Assembly: GCA_947170265.1 (NCBI GenBank)
Contig: CAMVSV010000004.1
Coordinates: 1 to 64,000 of the forward strand
DNA length: 64,000 nucleotides
Source of the DNA: an uncultured Prevotella sp.
GTDB lineage: Bacteria; Bacteroidota; Bacteroidia; Bacteroidales; Bacteroidaceae
Direction: 5' to 3'
The notes below the pieces were generated by a model. It searched no databases and was not told the origin of the DNA. It worked only from the letters and a program-made list of their open reading frames with translations. Positions 44,501 through 53,246 of this stretch are shown here, piece after piece (position 1 is the first letter of the stretch; every line of letters begins with the position of its first letter). A program made the translations under genes and the position numbers.

Positions 44501-46506
44501 CCGGAAGCAAGCATGGCGTTTATGTCAAAGTCTCCAGTGACAAGGGTCGCCATACCGTTTCTACCCCGGTTCTCCTTCAACGTAAAGTCTCCAAGGTGTC
44601 CCTTTATTGAGTGTCGGTCATTGAGATTGCTCTTTACATATACATCGGCATTCGAGGATACAACATAGCGTTGATCGGTAACGCCAAGCCGCTTGAGATC
44701 GGCATTCAGCACCCTGCCTTTTACATGCAGGTCGGCATCCCCGGCCGTGAGTCTTCCGCTCATATCAAAGTCGCCACCCACCATTCCATTGCTACTGTTG
44801 ACCTTTGCACTCATATATCCGTTGTGCAGGCTTACGTCACCATCCAACCCGCTGAAATCGTAGCCACCATAGCTGAACTTTCTCACCTTGGCATGTATCT
44901 TTGCTCCCGACTTGGGGTCAAGGAAGTCGGTTCCATGTCCCTGTGCCGTGATGTCGCCGGAGAATGGTGATAGTCCCATCGATGGAAGGAAGTGCTGTAG
45001 TTGCAGGTTGTCGGCAGAAGCTGTCACGTTGTATGCCATGTTTCTGGCATCTAATGTTGCCCGTGTCTTTAGTCTACCTCCTCCCTCGGTGGCAGTGAAG
45101 TCAGCTACATACTGCTGTCCATTAATCTTGAAATGTCCGTCAATGCCGATGTTGCGTGGTATACGGACCTGCTGCTGCACGTCCTTAGGCAACATGGCAG
45201 TGATCATTCCGAGGTCGCCGGTATGACCTTTCAGCCTTATGTCGGCACGCATACGGTCGCCATCCGTCGGATTTGCCACCCATCCAGTCCCATTCATGTC
45301 TACCACTCCTGGCAACGTGGCTTTGAAATTCTTGAAAGTTACATACTGCATGTTGCCTTCGGCATGTCCCTTCAGAGTGAGTTGCCTGTTTGGCCAGTGC
45401 GACATCATTTTTTTAGGCAGGTCAGGGGCAAACACCAGAATGTCGTGTTTGCCAACGGCTCCATCTATATCGGCATAGAGCTTTCCCGGATTTTCCTCAT
45501 CAAAGGCGTTGAGATCCATGTTGAAGTCTGCATTAACATCTGAGTATGGGGTCTTCAGTGCAGCATCTTCCACTCCCAGCTTCCTGTCATCCATGGTGAA
45601 ACGTCCTTGCATCTTTTCAATCTGCAGACCACTCTTATCCTTGAAGCTGCCTGTTCTTATATTCGCGGCGATGCGTGGCGGTGCCACGAGTATGGAGTCG
45701 GCACCAATATTCACATCGCTCATGTCAATATAGTCGGCATCAAAGCCTCGCTGTCGCTTACTGTCATCGCGTCTACCGTAGTCACCTATCCCCCTGCCAT
45801 AAGCAAAGCTACCACCATTCCAATCAAGCTTTGCTACTTGGTATATCCCATTTTTCAGTTCCAGCCGTGCCTCTTGCGCCACTGCATCCTTCATGACCAC
45901 GTTCACCCCCGTTACAGAGTCTGCCATGTGGAGTGTGAGGTTGGTATTGCTGAGCCTTAACTTGTCCATGTCGATTTTCCAATCGGCAGTGCTCTCGGTG
46001 GTATCTTCCGGCACGGTGTCGCTAAGGGCAATGTCTATCCTTGCGTTATCAAGCAGGGCATCGTCAATCTTTATCCTCTCTGCCTTGAGATCTATGCCAT
46101 GGCTCTGCAACGTCAGTCTGCCGATGTCACCTTTAATCCTAACGTCGGGGATGAAGTCAGTGGTATTCACCTTTGCTTGGTTCAGCTCCAAGGCATCCAG
46201 CTCTACCCTGCCACCCAGCAACGGCAACAGCTGTACATCGGCAACAAGCCGCCTCACATCGGCAACGGTGTCGGGAGGCGTTACAGGCTTTATCATCTTA
46301 AAGCCATTGAGTTCAAGGTCAAGGGGGAAAGCTATCCTTACATTGTCAATGGAGATGTCCATGCCTGTCTGTTCGGAAGCATAACGGCAAACCTGCTTCA
46401 CCACCCAGTTCTGCACAGGAGGGAGATAAAGCAATACTGCGATGACACCTACAAGCACTATCGGTGTTATCAAAACAGCTGCCAACCATTTTATGGCATG
46501 TTTCAT
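41578..46506 (-). CDS. tamB: TamB (AsmA-like) translocation and assembly module protein
   Basis: A 1642-residue inner-membrane-anchored periplasmic protein. One membrane helix sits at residues 7-30 (WLAAVLITPIVLVGVIAVLLYLP), then an AsmA-like N-terminal part (DISIDNVRIAFPLDLELNGF), long repetitive beta-structure expected to form a hydrophobic groove, and a C-terminal TamB domain (DUF490) with the FSKRLLNNRLRIIMGG motif. It spans the periplasm and probably carries phospholipids or helps barrel assembly with the overlapping TamL gene. The length is in the usual range for Bacteroidetes. Confidence 0.92.
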   Translation of the reverse strand: MKHAIKWLAAVLITPIVLVGVIAVLLYLPPVQNWVVKQVCRYASEQTGMDISIDNVRIAFPLDLELNGFKMIKPVTPPDTVADVRRLVADVQLLPLLGGRVELDALELNQAKVNTTDFIPDVRIKGDIGRLTLQSHGIDLKAERIKIDDALLDNARIDIALSDTVPEDTTESTADWKIDMDKLRLSNTNLTLHMADSVTGVNVVMKDAVAQEARLELKNGIYQVAKLDWNGGSFAYGRGIGDYGRRDDSKRQRGFDADYIDMSDVNIGADSILVAPPRIAANIRTGSFKDKSGLQIEKMQGRFTMDDRKLGVEDAALKTPYSDVNADFNMDLNAFDEENPGKLYADIDGAVGKHDILVFAPDLPKKMMSHWPNRQLTLKGHAEGNMQYVTFKNFKATLPGVVDMNGTGWVANPTDGDRMRADIRLKGHTGDLGMITAMLPKDVQQQVRIPRNIGIDGHFKINGQQYVADFTATEGGGRLKTRATLDARNMAYNVTASADNLQLQHFLPSMGLSPFSGDITAQGHGTDFLDPKSGAKIHAKVRKFSYGGYDFSGLDGDVSLHNGYMSAKVNSSNGMVGGDFDMSGRLTAGDADLHVKGRVLNADLKRLGVTDQRYVVSSNADVYVKSNLNDRHSIKGHLGDFTLKENRGRNGMATLVTGDFDINAMLASGHMAADFDGRIDRVDFYELGVIEKPFGMSFGADVAVRSNLDDFHEVKGKICNLTAHEREHSFYEGDIDIDLLTRRDTTHVVVSTGDFYLNADADCGYERIMKQTDVLSDLVKQQFKQKRIDQMALRAELPLARLYLEAGPNNIISHLLMQQGFAYRNARIDLSSSTNDGLNGYARVGALRLLADSITLDSIDLALESDAERLNYDLRVMNNKFNQYPYSAQLKGTLLERGLTAQAVVVDDKNKTGLDLAMLATMEDNGIRMTVTSDDAIIGYKNFHVSSGNYIYIGRDRRVSADMKLQADDGAGAYLYTDDSDETALQNITLSMHRFDLEKVFDVLPLTPQVGGVLDGDFHLIQTENSLTVSSDMTISDFVYEHCNMGNVGVQMVYMPHEDGSHYVDAIITKDDYEVGTLTGYYRSEGKGMLDAKFDMNKFPLHFVNGFIPDRIVGLRGTGEGALTVKGPLNELDINGEVYLDSSYLYSEPYGIEMRFANDPVRIEHSKLLFENFEMFANNDSPLNIQGSLDFSNMERMMLDVRMRARDFLLIDAKENPRSEAYGKAYVNFFGRMQGPLDNLNMRGRLDVLGNTDMTYVLRESPLTSDNQLDELVRFTDFSDTTAVKVVKRPDMAGFTMDMNVNIDEQAHIVCALNAEHTNYIDLIGGGELRMTYNPADDLSLLGRYTLNKGEMKYALPVIPLRTFTIQEGSFLEFTGDPMNPTLNITATERLKSSVSDGTSSGRLVDFECGVRLTETMSKPGIEFIIDAPEDMQMQNELNTKSAEERGKLAVSMLASGMYLGDGNGTTNAAMSGALASFMQSEINNITGSALRSMGLDLSANLETSADVNGALHTDYTFKFSKRLLNNRLRIIMGGRVSTGGSDAGQNGAFFDNFSMEYRLNQRETQYLKVFYQRNSYDWLDGNISQFGAGFMWKRKLNKLSEIFSFKSTATPLMLRRDSLVTSRHVGSDTITQRKDSIHANE

Positions 46507-46582
46507 AATTAATGCAAAGTAACATAAAAAAGTTGAGACAGCGAAATAAATAGTATAAAAACGAAAAAAGCCCGACTCTTGC

Positions 46583-46900
46583 TGGGCTTCTGAAGTTGCG
46601 GAGGCAGGACTCGTTCTTCATCGAGCGTCGTCGCTACGTCGACGAAGTCGGTGGCGACACAAAGACGCGAGGTAACTGCGACCGTAGGTCACATGTGAGG
46701 GTGCTGACGAAGTAAAACGAAAGAAGCCCAACAGTAATCGTTGGGCTTCTGAAGTTGCGGAGGCAGGACTCGTTCTTCATCGAGCGTCGTCGCTACGTCG
46801 ACGAAGTCGGTGGCGACACAAAGACGCGAGGTAACTGCGACCGTAGGTCACATGTGAGGGTGCTGACGAAGTAAAACGAAAGAAGCCCAACAGTAATCGT
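46583..46900. repeat. Two tandem 159-bp repeats containing the 3' end of tRNA-fMet
   Basis: Units at 46583-46741 and 46742-46900 are identical except for the first bases, where unit 1 begins within a slightly different hairpin. Each holds TGGGCTTCTGAAG, then 18 bases of the initiator tRNA 3' end (TTGCGGAGGCAGGACTCG), a GC-rich segment with GTCGTCGCTACGTCGACGA, and the terminator hairpin. A third partial copy leads into the real tRNA. Confidence 0.85.
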
Positions 46901-46909
46901 TGGGCTTCT
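46872..46909 (-). terminator. Terminator after tRNA-fMet
   Basis: AGAAGCCCAAC/GTTGGGCTTCT, an 11-bp perfect stem, followed on the minus strand by TTTCGTTTT. The same hairpin recurs at about 46722-46750 in the repeat, and in a degenerate form near 46566-46590. Confidence 0.8.
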
Positions 46910-46913
46910 GAAG

Positions 46914-46986
46914 TTGCGGAGGCAGGACTCGAACATGCGACCTCCAGGTTATGAGCCTGGCGAGCTACCAACTGCTCCACTCCGCG
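46914..46986 (-). tRNA. Initiator tRNA-fMet(CAT)
   Basis: A 73-nt tRNA. The 5' CGCGGAG and 3' CTCCGCA arms leave a C1-A72 mismatch, the mark of bacterial initiators. The D arm is GGAGCAGTTGGTAGCTCG, the anticodon loop CTCATAA, and the T arm GCATGTTCGAGTCCTGC is slightly irregular. The anticodon stem is CCAGG/CCTGG, so the three pairs next to the loop are A-U, G-C, G-C rather than three G-C. CCA is not encoded. Confidence 0.93.
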
Positions 46987-47007
46987 ATGTTTCTTATTTT
47001 GCGACTG

Positions 47008-47039
47008 CAAAGGTATAGCTTTTTATTGAAACAGCCAAA
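47008..47039 (-). promoter_or_regulatory. Bacteroidetes-type promoter of tRNA-fMet
   Basis: On the minus strand, TTTG at 47036-47039 and TACCTTTG at 47008-47015 with 20 bases between them, a full consensus match 22 bases before the tRNA. Confidence 0.85.
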
Positions 47040-47255
47040 TAAAATCCACAATATTTTAACAAGTGCTGGTTGGAAGCAGTATTTCAACCATGCCATTAGC
47101 CTCATCAGCTATATATAATATAAATAATGTGTAGCAACATAAATCACATAATCTAACCTCAACCGAGAAGCTACAACAGACATTCGCGAAGCTATCAAAA
47201 ACAGACAAAATGAAAGAAAAACGGGGCATTCCTTTTCATTTCGCTCGTTTATTAG

Positions 47256-47263
47256 TAATTTTG
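47256..47263 (+). promoter_or_regulatory. -7 box of the malic enzyme gene
   Basis: TAATTTTG with TTTT 19 bases upstream (one mismatch in the -33 box), 30 bases before the ATG. The remaining 47040-47255 stretch shows nothing else. Confidence 0.6.
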
Positions 47264-47293
47264 CAGTCAGTTTTAATAACATAAGCAGAAAAG

Positions 47294-49588
47294 ATGGTAA
47301 AGATAACAAAAGAAGCAGCTTTGGAATACCACTCCAAAGGACGTCCAGGAAAGATTGAAGTAAAGCCAACAAAGCCCTACCACACACAAAACGACCTGTC
47401 GCTCGCATATTCGCCGGGCGTGGCGTTTCCGTGTCTGGAAATACAGCAGAATGCCGACGATGTATATAAATATACCGACAAGGGAAACCTTGTGGCAGTA
47501 ATCTCAAACGGCACGGCTGTGCTCGGTTTGGGCGACATAGGAGCCATGAGCGGCAAACCTGTGATGGAAGGCAAGGGACTGCTGTTCAAGATCTATGGCG
47601 GTATCGATGTGTTTGATATCGAGGTTGACGAGAAAGACCCTGAGAAATTCTGCGAGGCGGTAGAGAAGATAGCCCCCTCCTTTGGTGGTATAAACCTTGA
47701 GGACATCAAGGCACCAGAGTGCTTTGCCATTGAAGAACGATTGAAGCGCACACTCGATATACCAGTGATGCACGACGACCAGCATGGCACCGCCATAATC
47801 TCTGCGGCAGGACTGAAGAATGCCCTCGAGGTGGCTGGCAAAGACATCAGCAAGGTGAAGATTGTGGTCAATGGTGCCGGAGCCGCTGCCATTTCATGCA
47901 CAAAGCTGTATGTGGCACTCGGAGCAAAGACCGAAAACATCGTGATGCTCGACTCCAAGGGAGTGATAACCTCCGACCGTGAGAAGCTTACTCCCCAGAA
48001 AGCCATTTTCGCCACCGACCGTCGCGACGTGCACACACTGGAAGAAGCCGTGAAGGGAGCCGATGTGTTTGTAGGTCTGTCAAAAGGCAATGTTCTCACA
48101 CAAGACATGGTACGTTCAATGGCAGACAACCCCATAGTGTTTGCTCTTGCCAATCCCGTGCCGGAGATTTCCTACGAAGATGCCATGGCAGCACGCCCCG
48201 ACGTGCTCATGTCAACAGGCAGGAGCGACTATCCCAACCAGATAAACAACGTAATTGGCTTCCCCTACATCTTCAGAGGAGCACTTGACGTGCATGCCCG
48301 CGCCATAAACGAAGAGATGAAGATGGCTGCCGTGCTTGCCATTGCCAAGCTGGCTAAGGAGCCCGTGCCCGAGGTTGTAAACCAAGTGTACCACGTCAAC
48401 GACCTGTCGTTCGGACCGCAATATTTCATACCAAAACCCGTAGACCCACGATTGATTACCGAAGTGAGCGCCGCCGTTGCAAAGGCTGCAATAGACAGTG
48501 GCGTGGCGCGCAAGAAGATAACCGATTGGAACGGCTACAAGGAGACCCTCAAGCAGCTGCTCGGACAGGAGACTAAGCTTACACGCAACCTTCATGCCGC
48601 AGCACGCCGCCACCCACAGAGAGTGGTGTTTGCCGAAGGTGGTCACCAAACCATGATGAAAGCTGCCGTGCAAGCCAAGCAGGAAGGCATCTGCCAACCC
48701 ATACTGCTGGGCAACGCAGACCGACTGAAACGTATGGCTGACCGACTGAAGCTCGACCTCACCGACATTCAGATCATAGACATGCGTGCCGACCATGAAC
48801 AGGGACGACGTGCCACCTATGCCAAGCACCTTGCCGAGAAACGCGCCCGCCAAGGCTACACCTTCCAGGAAGCCTACGACAAGATGTATGAGCGCAACTA
48901 CTTCGGCATGATGATGGTGGAACGTGGCGATGCCGACGCATTCATCACCGGCCTCTACACAAAATACTCCAACACCATAAAGGTAGCCAAAGAGGTTATT
49001 GGCATACGTCCCGACTACGGCACGTTTGCCACCATGCACATACTGAACACCAAGAAGGGAACGTTCTATCTTGCCGACACTCTCATAAACCGTCATCCGG
49101 AGAAAGACACGCTGGTTGACATTGCCAAACTGGCAGCACAGAGTGTGAGGTTCTTCAACGACGAGCCACGCATAGCCATGATTTCATATTCAAACTTCGG
49201 TACCGACGAGGTGGGTTCTCCTGCCAAAGTACACGAGGCTGTGGCAGAGATGCAACGGCTCTATCCCGATCTCGCCATCGACGGAGAGATGCAGGTGAAC
49301 TTCGCCATGAACAAAGAGCTGCGCGACGACAAATATCCGTTCAACAAACTGAAGGGTCTTGACGTGAATACCCTCGTGTTCCCCAACATGTCGGCAGCCA
49401 ACGGAAGCTACAAGCTTCTTCAGGCTCTCGATCCCGACATAGAGATTATCGGTCCTATACAGATGGGATTGAACAAGCCTATACACTTCACAGACTTTGA
49501 GTGTTCTGTGCGCGACGTGGTAAACATTACAGCCGTGGCTGTAATCGATGCCTATGTCGACAAGATACTAAGAGCTCAGAAGAAATAA
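47294..49588 (+). CDS. maeB: NADP-dependent malic enzyme with phosphotransacetylase-like domain
   Basis: A 764-residue protein. The N-terminal malic enzyme domain (about 1-410) shows [18 protein letters not shown] and the dinucleotide-binding [10 protein letters not shown]. From about 430 a phosphate acetyl/butaryltransferase-like domain follows ([19 protein letters not shown] ... [14 protein letters not shown]), the MaeB arrangement in which that domain is regulatory, sensing acetyl-CoA. It oxidatively decarboxylates malate to pyruvate. It is a single-gene unit with its own -7 box and a strong terminator. Confidence 0.95.
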   Translation: MVKITKEAALEYHSKGRPGKIEVKPTKPYHTQNDLSLAYSPGVAFPCLEIQQNADDVYKYTDKGNLVAVISNGTAVLGLGDIGAMSGKPVMEGKGLLFKIYGGIDVFDIEVDEKDPEKFCEAVEKIAPSFGGINLEDIKAPECFAIEERLKRTLDIPVMHDDQHGTAIISAAGLKNALEVAGKDISKVKIVVNGAGAAAISCTKLYVALGAKTENIVMLDSKGVITSDREKLTPQKAIFATDRRDVHTLEEAVKGADVFVGLSKGNVLTQDMVRSMADNPIVFALANPVPEISYEDAMAARPDVLMSTGRSDYPNQINNVIGFPYIFRGALDVHARAINEEMKMAAVLAIAKLAKEPVPEVVNQVYHVNDLSFGPQYFIPKPVDPRLITEVSAAVAKAAIDSGVARKKITDWNGYKETLKQLLGQETKLTRNLHAAARRHPQRVVFAEGGHQTMMKAAVQAKQEGICQPILLGNADRLKRMADRLKLDLTDIQIIDMRADHEQGRRATYAKHLAEKRARQGYTFQEAYDKMYERNYFGMMMVERGDADAFITGLYTKYSNTIKVAKEVIGIRPDYGTFATMHILNTKKGTFYLADTLINRHPEKDTLVDIAKLAAQSVRFFNDEPRIAMISYSNFGTDEVGSPAKVHEAVAEMQRLYPDLAIDGEMQVNFAMNKELRDDKYPFNKLKGLDVNTLVFPNMSAANGSYKLLQALDPDIEIIGPIQMGLNKPIHFTDFECSVRDVVNITAVAVIDAYVDKILRAQKK

Positions 49589-49615
49589 AGAGTGAGAATT
49601 GAAGTTACACAATAA

Positions 49616-49652
49616 AAAACAGCCATGCACGATGAGCGTGCATGGCTGTTTT
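49616..49652. terminator. Bidirectional terminator between maeB and the metallo-hydrolase
   Basis: A 15-bp perfect stem, AAAACAGCCATGCAC/GTGCATGGCTGTTTT, seven-base loop, and T runs on both strands. Confidence 0.93.
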
Positions 49653-49675
49653 TTTTATTTCAAAAATCCAAGATA

Positions 49676-50482
49676 CTATGGTACCAAGTCGCATGGAACG
49701 CTCGGCACTTTACGCTTGAGCACCTCAAGCTGGAAATCCTTTCCTGCCACGATGCCATAGGAACGCAGCACCGACTCCACGCTCTTGCGGGCGAGCTCGG
49801 GATGATTGTTTTCCTCACTCAAATGACACAGCCACACCTTTCTCAGGGCTGGCGAGGCATTGTCGGCGAGGGCTGTGGCACAGTCGATGTTGCTCAGATG
49901 TCCGCTCTCACTCGTGATGCGCCTCTTCAGATGCTCGGGATAAGGACCCTCAGCCAACATCTCGGCATCATAGTTGGCTTCAATCACCAGATAGTTGGCA
50001 CGAGAGATTACTTCCTTTATCTCATCGGTGACATGGCCGCAGTCGGTAACGAGGACAAAGGTAACGCCACCATGCTCAATGACATAACCTACATTGTCCA
50101 CACTGTCGTGGGGAACGCCGAAAGGCGTGATGCGGAAATCACCCAGCTCAAAGACCACACCCTTCTCTATGACCTTGCGGTGGGCTTCGTCAATCTTGTG
50201 CTTCACACACCAGTTACGATATATGCCGGCATGCACGGCTGACGTGGTATAGACAGGCACATCGAGGTCACGGCACAGCGAGCCCACCGACTTCACATGG
50301 TCGGCATGGTCGTGGGTGATGAGGATGTTTCTTACGGCTCCCAGTTGCAAGCCGTAGTCATGGAAGTGCTTCTTCAGAGTGCGCACACCCACCCCACAGT
50401 CAATCATCAAGCCGTCGGTATCTGTATACAGGAAATAGCAGTTGCCGCTGCTGCCGCTTCCCATTGAAATGAATTTCAACAT
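49676..50482 (-). CDS. MBL-fold metallo-hydrolase (YycJ/WalJ-like)
   Basis: A 268-residue metallo-beta-lactamase-fold protein. It starts MLKFISMGSGSSGNCYFL, typical of the YycJ/WalJ group, and has the metal motif THDHADHVKS, further ligands around FGVPHDSVDN and VTDCGHVTDE, and HLSEENNHPELA near the end. Members are 5'-to-3' DNA exonucleases in some species, with a link to cell-wall control in Firmicutes. The exact role here is inferred. It is a single-gene unit with a promoter at 50535-50566. Confidence 0.88.
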   Translation of the reverse strand: MLKFISMGSGSSGNCYFLYTDTDGLMIDCGVGVRTLKKHFHDYGLQLGAVRNILITHDHADHVKSVGSLCRDLDVPVYTTSAVHAGIYRNWCVKHKIDEAHRKVIEKGVVFELGDFRITPFGVPHDSVDNVGYVIEHGGVTFVLVTDCGHVTDEIKEVISRANYLVIEANYDAEMLAEGPYPEHLKRRITSESGHLSNIDCATALADNASPALRKVWLCHLSEENNHPELARKSVESVLRSYGIVAGKDFQLEVLKRKVPSVPCDLVP

Positions 50483-50534
50483 TATCTTATCGTTTGTTTA
50501 GGTATGGAGATGAGCTCATCATACATACGATGTG

Positions 50535-50566
50535 CAAAGGTAATGAAAATGTATGAGAAAACCGAA
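50535..50566 (-). promoter_or_regulatory. Promoter of the metallo-hydrolase gene
   Basis: TACCTTTG at 50535-50542 on the minus strand, with TTCG (one mismatch to TTTG) at 50563-50566, 20 bases upstream. Confidence 0.65.
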
Positions 50567-50612
50567 CGACAACAGGAATTTCCACTGCCTAAAAATAAGT
50601 AACAGTGAAACA

Positions 50613-52874
50613 TCAGAACGGCAGTCCCACTGCAAAATGGAAAGCGAAATCGCGGCTCAGGCGCGGATGGAAGATGGGGAAATGGTCGCGCGAGGTATCG
50701 TAGTCGGGGTTGACAGCCTTCATGCCCATGTCCATGCGGAGAATGAAATAGTCGAAGTTGAGACGCAATCCCAAGCCATAGGACGCAGCCAACTGGCGAT
50801 AGAACTTGTTAAACTTGAACTGTCCACCCTCCTGGTCGGGATAGTTGCGCAAGGTCCAGATGTTTCCTGCATCGACGAAGGCAGCCCCGCTGAACTTCCA
50901 GAAGAGCTTCGAACGGTATTCCATGCTTAGGTCGAGCTTCATGTCGCCAGTCTGGTTGATAAAGTCAATCCTGCCATCGGTGCCACGGAATGTTCCCGGT
51001 CCGAGCTCTCTCACGCTCCATCCTCTCAATGAGTTGGCTCCGCCGGCGAAATAGCGTTTCTCAAACGGCAGCATAGTACTGTTGCCATAGGGATAAGCGA
51101 CCCCCATGGCACCATGCATCACCAACTGGCTTGCATCGTCGATATGAAAGATGTGGGTATATGCGAAGTCAAGTTTCACATACTGTGCGTATGCTATATT
51201 AAACAAGGTGTACTGAGAGTTGGAGTTTTTCTCGAAGTCAAACACCCGGCTCATGGCATTCAACACATTGCCCGATGTCTCGGCATTGGCCCTGATGGCT
51301 TTTGTGGCATCGCTGTAGGTCAGCGAGAAGCCAATCTTAGTGATGAGCAGGTCCTCATAGTTGTATCTCAGTATGGCATTGCGGCTCGATGCCACGTCAA
51401 TATAGTCGTGCTTGAAGGTTGCCGACACCCACGGCATGTATATGTAGTCAAGGTCGAGCAGGTCGAAGTTGTAAGCAGTATTGCGTGAGGCATTGCTCCA
51501 CTTGTAGCGCCATGTGGCAGAAAAGACCCTGCGGTGGAACTCGGGACGGTTCTGGAAATTCCAGCTCAGAGCCAGCTCCGACGACGCAGTGCTCCTCTTC
51601 GTGAAGGAGCGAGATAGAAACGGTGCCACGAAACGTGGGAACAGCAGCTTGGTCTCTATGCCATACTCCTCATAGTCGTGGTTCTCATAACCCTCCAGTC
51701 CGGTGATGGCTTCAAAGGCTGCACGCAACTGCACCGACAGTTGCTCAGAGCCACGGAAGAGATTGCGGTTCTGATAGGTGAGCGAGGCTGCGGCACCAAG
51801 GTTTCCGGCTGTGTTAGTACCTTCAGGCAGGAATGTTATGGTATTTGGCTTATGGGGCAGGAGCTGGATGTTACAGTCAAGCATGTGGGGATTGTCTGCC
51901 GTAAACAAACCGAGGGTGTCGGAAGGCAGCGAGTCGGCAACCTCAGAGAAACGTATGTTGGTATAACGTATGGCACCAAGACGCCCGAAGCGGTTATATG
52001 TAGACTGCAAGTCGGATATGCTGAAAAACTTACCCTCCTCAATGGCTGAAGAGTTCTCAAGCACCTTGCGACGCAATGGTAGTCTGCCGTCCTCACCGGA
52101 GAAAGCCACATGGCGTATGGTGTAGCGCGGATGAGGTTGTGGCAACTCTGCATTGCTGCCACTGAAGGGTCTGAGATGAAGAGTCACGTCTACCGTCTGC
52201 CCTAAGGTGTCAGCCGTTGCCGAATAGGAGATATAGTCTTTGTGGAACCTGTAGAAGCCGTTGTCGTTGAGCAGCTTGGTAACACGTTTGCGCTCACCGT
52301 CGAGAGCATTGACCGAGAAGAGCTTACCGGTGAAGCGTTGGTCATCAAGATGGTTGGTGTCGAGACTATCAAGCACTTCACCGACCTTTTCATCCTGAAT
52401 GTCATAGCTGAAACGGCCAATGCGATAAGGTGTGCCTGGATGCAGGGTGTAGACAGCCATGAGCTTCTTGCCTTTCTTATAGGTATCGAGCGTCACCGAG
52501 GAGTTCATATACCCCATGTTGCGCATAGCCAACTGCAGGTCCTCACAGGAGAGACGCGCCTGGAGAGTGTCAAAGAGCACAGGCTTCTCACCAATCTTTT
52601 TCAGCGTGCGGTTTATCCACTTGGTGGTATCTTCACCGGCAAGCGAATAGGTACCGAGGGGTATCTTCAAAGCCGAGAACCACTTGCTGTTACCCTGCTG
52701 ACGTATATATGGTGCAAGCTGAGATGCATCAAAGTCCTTCACGTCGGACTTGAGCACAACCTTGTCAAGCAAATGTTCGCCATCGGGCACGAACTTAGAG
52801 GCGCTACATGCCTGAAGCAGCAACGCCAGCAACACTATGGCTGCAAGAGAGTAATTCCTGATATGGGTTATCAC
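50613..52874 (-). CDS. Second TamL-like Omp85 lipoprotein
   Basis: A 753-residue outer-membrane protein with the same plan as the protein at 39126: a lipobox LLQAC at about residue 23, SASKFVPDGEHLLDKVVL, POTRA-like domains to about residue 300, and a barrel with GGANSLRGWSVRELGPG ending in VGLPF. The only start available before the signal peptide is a GTG at 52872-52874. A consensus -7 box ends five bases upstream, so the message may be leaderless. No TamB partner is adjacent, so its partner or role may differ from that of the first TamL. It is followed by the metallo-hydrolase gene, 130 bases away. Confidence 0.88.
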   Translation of the reverse strand: MITHIRNYSLAAIVLLALLLQACSASKFVPDGEHLLDKVVLKSDVKDFDASQLAPYIRQQGNSKWFSALKIPLGTYSLAGEDTTKWINRTLKKIGEKPVLFDTLQARLSCEDLQLAMRNMGYMNSSVTLDTYKKGKKLMAVYTLHPGTPYRIGRFSYDIQDEKVGEVLDSLDTNHLDDQRFTGKLFSVNALDGERKRVTKLLNDNGFYRFHKDYISYSATADTLGQTVDVTLHLRPFSGSNAELPQPHPRYTIRHVAFSGEDGRLPLRRKVLENSSAIEEGKFFSISDLQSTYNRFGRLGAIRYTNIRFSEVADSLPSDTLGLFTADNPHMLDCNIQLLPHKPNTITFLPEGTNTAGNLGAAASLTYQNRNLFRGSEQLSVQLRAAFEAITGLEGYENHDYEEYGIETKLLFPRFVAPFLSRSFTKRSTASSELALSWNFQNRPEFHRRVFSATWRYKWSNASRNTAYNFDLLDLDYIYMPWVSATFKHDYIDVASSRNAILRYNYEDLLITKIGFSLTYSDATKAIRANAETSGNVLNAMSRVFDFEKNSNSQYTLFNIAYAQYVKLDFAYTHIFHIDDASQLVMHGAMGVAYPYGNSTMLPFEKRYFAGGANSLRGWSVRELGPGTFRGTDGRIDFINQTGDMKLDLSMEYRSKLFWKFSGAAFVDAGNIWTLRNYPDQEGGQFKFNKFYRQLAASYGLGLRLNFDYFILRMDMGMKAVNPDYDTSRDHFPIFHPRLSRDFAFHFAVGLPF

Positions 52875-52878
52875 CCTG

Positions 52879-52886
52879 CAAAGGTA
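52879..52886 (-). promoter_or_regulatory. -7 box immediately before the GTG start of the second TamL-like gene
   Basis: TACCTTTG on the minus strand, ending four bases before the GTG codon. The predicted start of transcription falls at or within the codon. The -33 box is weak. Confidence 0.6.
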
Positions 52887-52975
52887 ACATTTTATTCACA
52901 CTTTACGACAATAGAGACATAGAAAGTCCCACTGAAAGGAATATGGAAAAAGTGTTTCAGCGTGATTTTTCAATC

Positions 52976-53246
52976 CCGTGAAACAGTTAACAAATGTGAA
53001 TGAAAAACATTCTCCGCACAGTGAGAAAACGAAAGAGCCACTTTCGCGCTGCGAAAGAGGCTCTTTTACCTTCCAAAAGAGGCTCTTTTGCACGCTAAAA
53101 GAGGCTCTTTTAAAATGCCCCTTTCAAGCGATTGATTATCAACGAGTTACAAAGACGATTATTTATGCCTTTCTAAGTCTTCAAATGTTAAAGAATTACC
53201 CCAATATTTTACACAACTTAACGTTTATTTACAAAATGTTTCACGG
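52976..53246 (-). mobile_element. MITE-like repeat, copy C (complete, inverted)
   Basis: A 271-bp element with the same CCGTGAAAC/GTTTCACGG ends as copy B at 25957-26226, in the opposite orientation. Its hairpin row reads AAAAGAGCCTCTTTT twice, then a stem AAAGAGCC..CTTTCGC/GCGAAAG..GGCTCTTT that keeps the fold while differing in bases from copy B. Outside the hairpins and ends the two copies have drifted. It lies between atpG and the second TamL-like gene. The ORF 52978-53268 on the plus strand reads through it and is not taken as a gene. Confidence 0.75.

Noticed and set aside
41578-46506. Numerous plus-strand ORFs of 60-311 residues inside tamB
   Set aside because: They are antisense shadows of the long GC-rich tamB reading frame; none has a plausible start region or domain.
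46777-47010. 77-residue minus-strand ORF over the tRNA-fMet region
   Set aside because: It lies over the tRNA and the 159-bp repeats, so it is an artefact of stable RNA sequence.
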